Below are positions 4,114-5,053 of a stretch of DNA of 5,053 bases, one piece after another. Within the stretch, counting starts at the first letter, position 1. Each line of letters begins with the position of its first letter. This DNA is from an uncultured Clostridia bacterium (GTDB lineage: Bacteria; Bacillota; Clostridia; Oscillospirales; Ruminococcaceae). Made by a program: the position numbers and the translations under genes. The stretch lies in assembly GCA_945835425.1 (NCBI GenBank), contig CAMAJC010000165.1:1-5053 (forward strand), in the 5' to 3' direction. The notes beneath the pieces are model-generated. The model was not told the origin of the DNA, searched no databases, and saw nothing but the letters and a program-made list of their open reading frames with translations.

Positions 4114-4974
4114 ATGAAAGTTGTAACCTTCAACATCCGCTGCGATATCCAGCCCAAAAGCGACGATGAATTCCGCAAAATGATCTCCGCCCTGCCGGAA
4201 GGCACCCTCGAAAAGGCGCCGCCGCAGGCCAAACTCCGATTTCCCAAGGGCGACGGCATCAACGCCTGGAGCTGCCGCCGGGAAAAGGTCGTCGCGAAAA
4301 TCAAGGCCGAACGCCCGGAAATCATCGGTTTTCAGGAACTGATGCCCCATATGCTCGCCTATATGCGGGAAAACCTGCCCGGCTACACCTTCGTCGGCCA
4401 CGGCCGGGACGCGGATTTCGGCGGCGAACGGCCGATGGTCGCCGTCCGGAACGACCTGGAAATTCTGGAATTTCACTGCTTCTGGCTGTCCTCTACCCCG
4501 GACGTTCCCGGTTCCCGGTTTGAGATTCAGAGTATGTGTCCCCGGACCTGCACCGTCGCGACGGTTTATCTCCCGGAAAGCAGGAAAACTGTCCGCGTAT
4601 ACGATACACATCTCGACCACCTCTGCGGCGAAGCAAGGGAAGCCGGGCTGAAGCAGCTCTTGGAGGTCATGCGACAGGATATGGAGGCGCATCCGCTGCC
4701 GGTGCTGCTGATGGGCGATTTCAACGCGTCTCCCGATATGCCGGAGATGCAGCCGATTTACACCGACCCGCTGAACCTGACCGACCTCACCGCCGAAACC
4801 GGCCATACCTTCCATGGGTACGGCAACCCCGAGGATTATATCAAGATTGATTATATTTTCGCTTCCCATGAGTTTGTGCCCGGTCACCTTTCGACCGCCC
4901 TTTGGGACGATTGCGAAAGCGGCACCTACCTCTCCGACCATTACCCCGTCTGCGTGGAGCTGAAAGGCTTCTGA
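4114..4974 (+). CDS. Endonuclease/exonuclease/phosphatase (EEP) family protein
   Basis: A 286-residue protein of the DNase I/exonuclease III/sphingomyelinase superfamily of Mg2+-dependent phosphoester hydrolases. The motifs are T5-F-N7-I-R, G72-F-Q-E75 (metal ligand), Y163-D-T-H166-L-D-H, G201-D202-F-N204-A-S-P, I245-D246-Y-I-F and S274-D275-H276-Y-P. All expected catalytic and metal-binding positions are present, so it should be active. There is no signal peptide or membrane segment, so it is probably cytoplasmic. The substrate (nucleic acid, phosphoinositide-like or other phosphodiester) cannot be decided. The WLSSTPDVPGSR segment (124-135) is typical of the uncharacterised bacterial subgroup rather than of exonuclease III. 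Residues about 12-47 form a longer charged insertion than usual between the first motif and the NAW...RRE region. The start is supported by AAAGGGG (4097-4103), 10 bases upstream. The gene is monocistronic, codon use is GCC/CTG/ATC-rich, and a strong terminator follows. Confidence 0.9.
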   Translation: MKVVTFNIRCDIQPKSDDEFRKMISALPEGTLEKAPPQAKLRFPKGDGINAWSCRREKVVAKIKAERPEIIGFQELMPHMLAYMRENLPGYTFVGHGRDADFGGERPMVAVRNDLEILEFHCFWLSSTPDVPGSRFEIQSMCPRTCTVATVYLPESRKTVRVYDTHLDHLCGEAREAGLKQLLEVMRQDMEAHPLPVLLMGDFNASPDMPEMQPIYTDPLNLTDLTAETGHTFHGYGNPEDYIKIDYIFASHEFVPGHLSTALWDDCESGTYLSDHYPVCVELKGF

Positions 4975-4980
4975 TGTGAA

Positions 4981-5017
4981 CAGCCGTCCTGGAAACCCGG
5001 GACGGCTGGTGTTTTTT
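4981..5017 (+). terminator. Intrinsic terminator of the EEP gene
   Basis: CAGCCGTCCTGG (4981-4992) and CCGGGACGGCTG (4997-5008) pair at all 12 positions, one of them G-T, around AAAC. GTG and six T residues (5012-5017) follow. It begins seven bases after the stop codon. Confidence 0.93.
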
Positions 5018-5053
5018 ACATAAACATGCGATAACAAAAGTCCTCCACCTTTC

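Noticed and set aside
4093..5037. Minus-strand reading frame opposite the EEP gene
   Set aside because: It covers the terminator hairpin and mirrors the EEP coding sequence, whose motifs are unambiguous.

Overview
The window looks like chromosomal DNA from a fairly G+C-rich member of the Clostridia, probably a gut or rumen Oscillospirales-type organism. This rests on the protein families, the AGGAG-type ribosome binding sites, the clean TTGNNN-17-TAtaNT promoters and the scattered short hairpin repeats between genes. The assignment is an inference from style; no marker gene is present.

Layout, left to right. Positions 1-543 hold no credible gene but are dense in small inverted repeats: a GC hairpin at 37-57, a 148-bp imperfect inverted-repeat element at 121-268, and two oppositely oriented GTAGGG-hairpin units near 318-345 and 441-471. 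On the minus strand follow sbcD (577-1722), a small DUF2087 protein (1889-2185) and a Gfo/Idh/MocA-family NAD(P)-dependent oxidoreductase (2397-3515). Each of these three has its own recognisable sigma-A-type promoter and its own downstream hairpin (the one after sbcD is weak), so they look like three separate transcription units rather than an operon. On the plus strand, divergent from the oxidoreductase, lies an endonuclease/exonuclease/phosphatase (EEP) family protein (4114-4974) closed by a strong terminator.

The most interesting stretch is the divergent intergenic region, 3528-4113. The oxidoreductase side has a promoter, a cre/LacI-family-like operator (TGTAACCGATTACA) in the 5' leader and a pair of 10-bp direct repeats upstream, which together suggest carbon-source control. 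The EEP side has a near-consensus promoter at 3730-3758, but it lies about 350 bases from the gene. Between them sits a 287-bp element (3778-4064) with 35-bp terminal inverted repeats (32 of 35 matching) built from TGGAGAG-like heptads. Just inside each end is an 8-bp stem with a 3-base loop, followed by further matching blocks. It looks like a non-autonomous, MITE-like insertion that has become the 5' leader of the EEP gene, or else a structured leader or small RNA.

The genes do not form an obvious pathway. SbcD is a DNA-repair nuclease subunit, here without an adjacent sbcC. The oxidoreductase is probably a sugar or polyol enzyme, and its codon use is sharply different (GCT/GTT-rich) in a way typical of highly expressed genes. 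The EEP protein is a metal-dependent phosphodiesterase or phosphatase of unknown substrate. No complete novel system is evident; the best leads are regulatory and repeat-derived.
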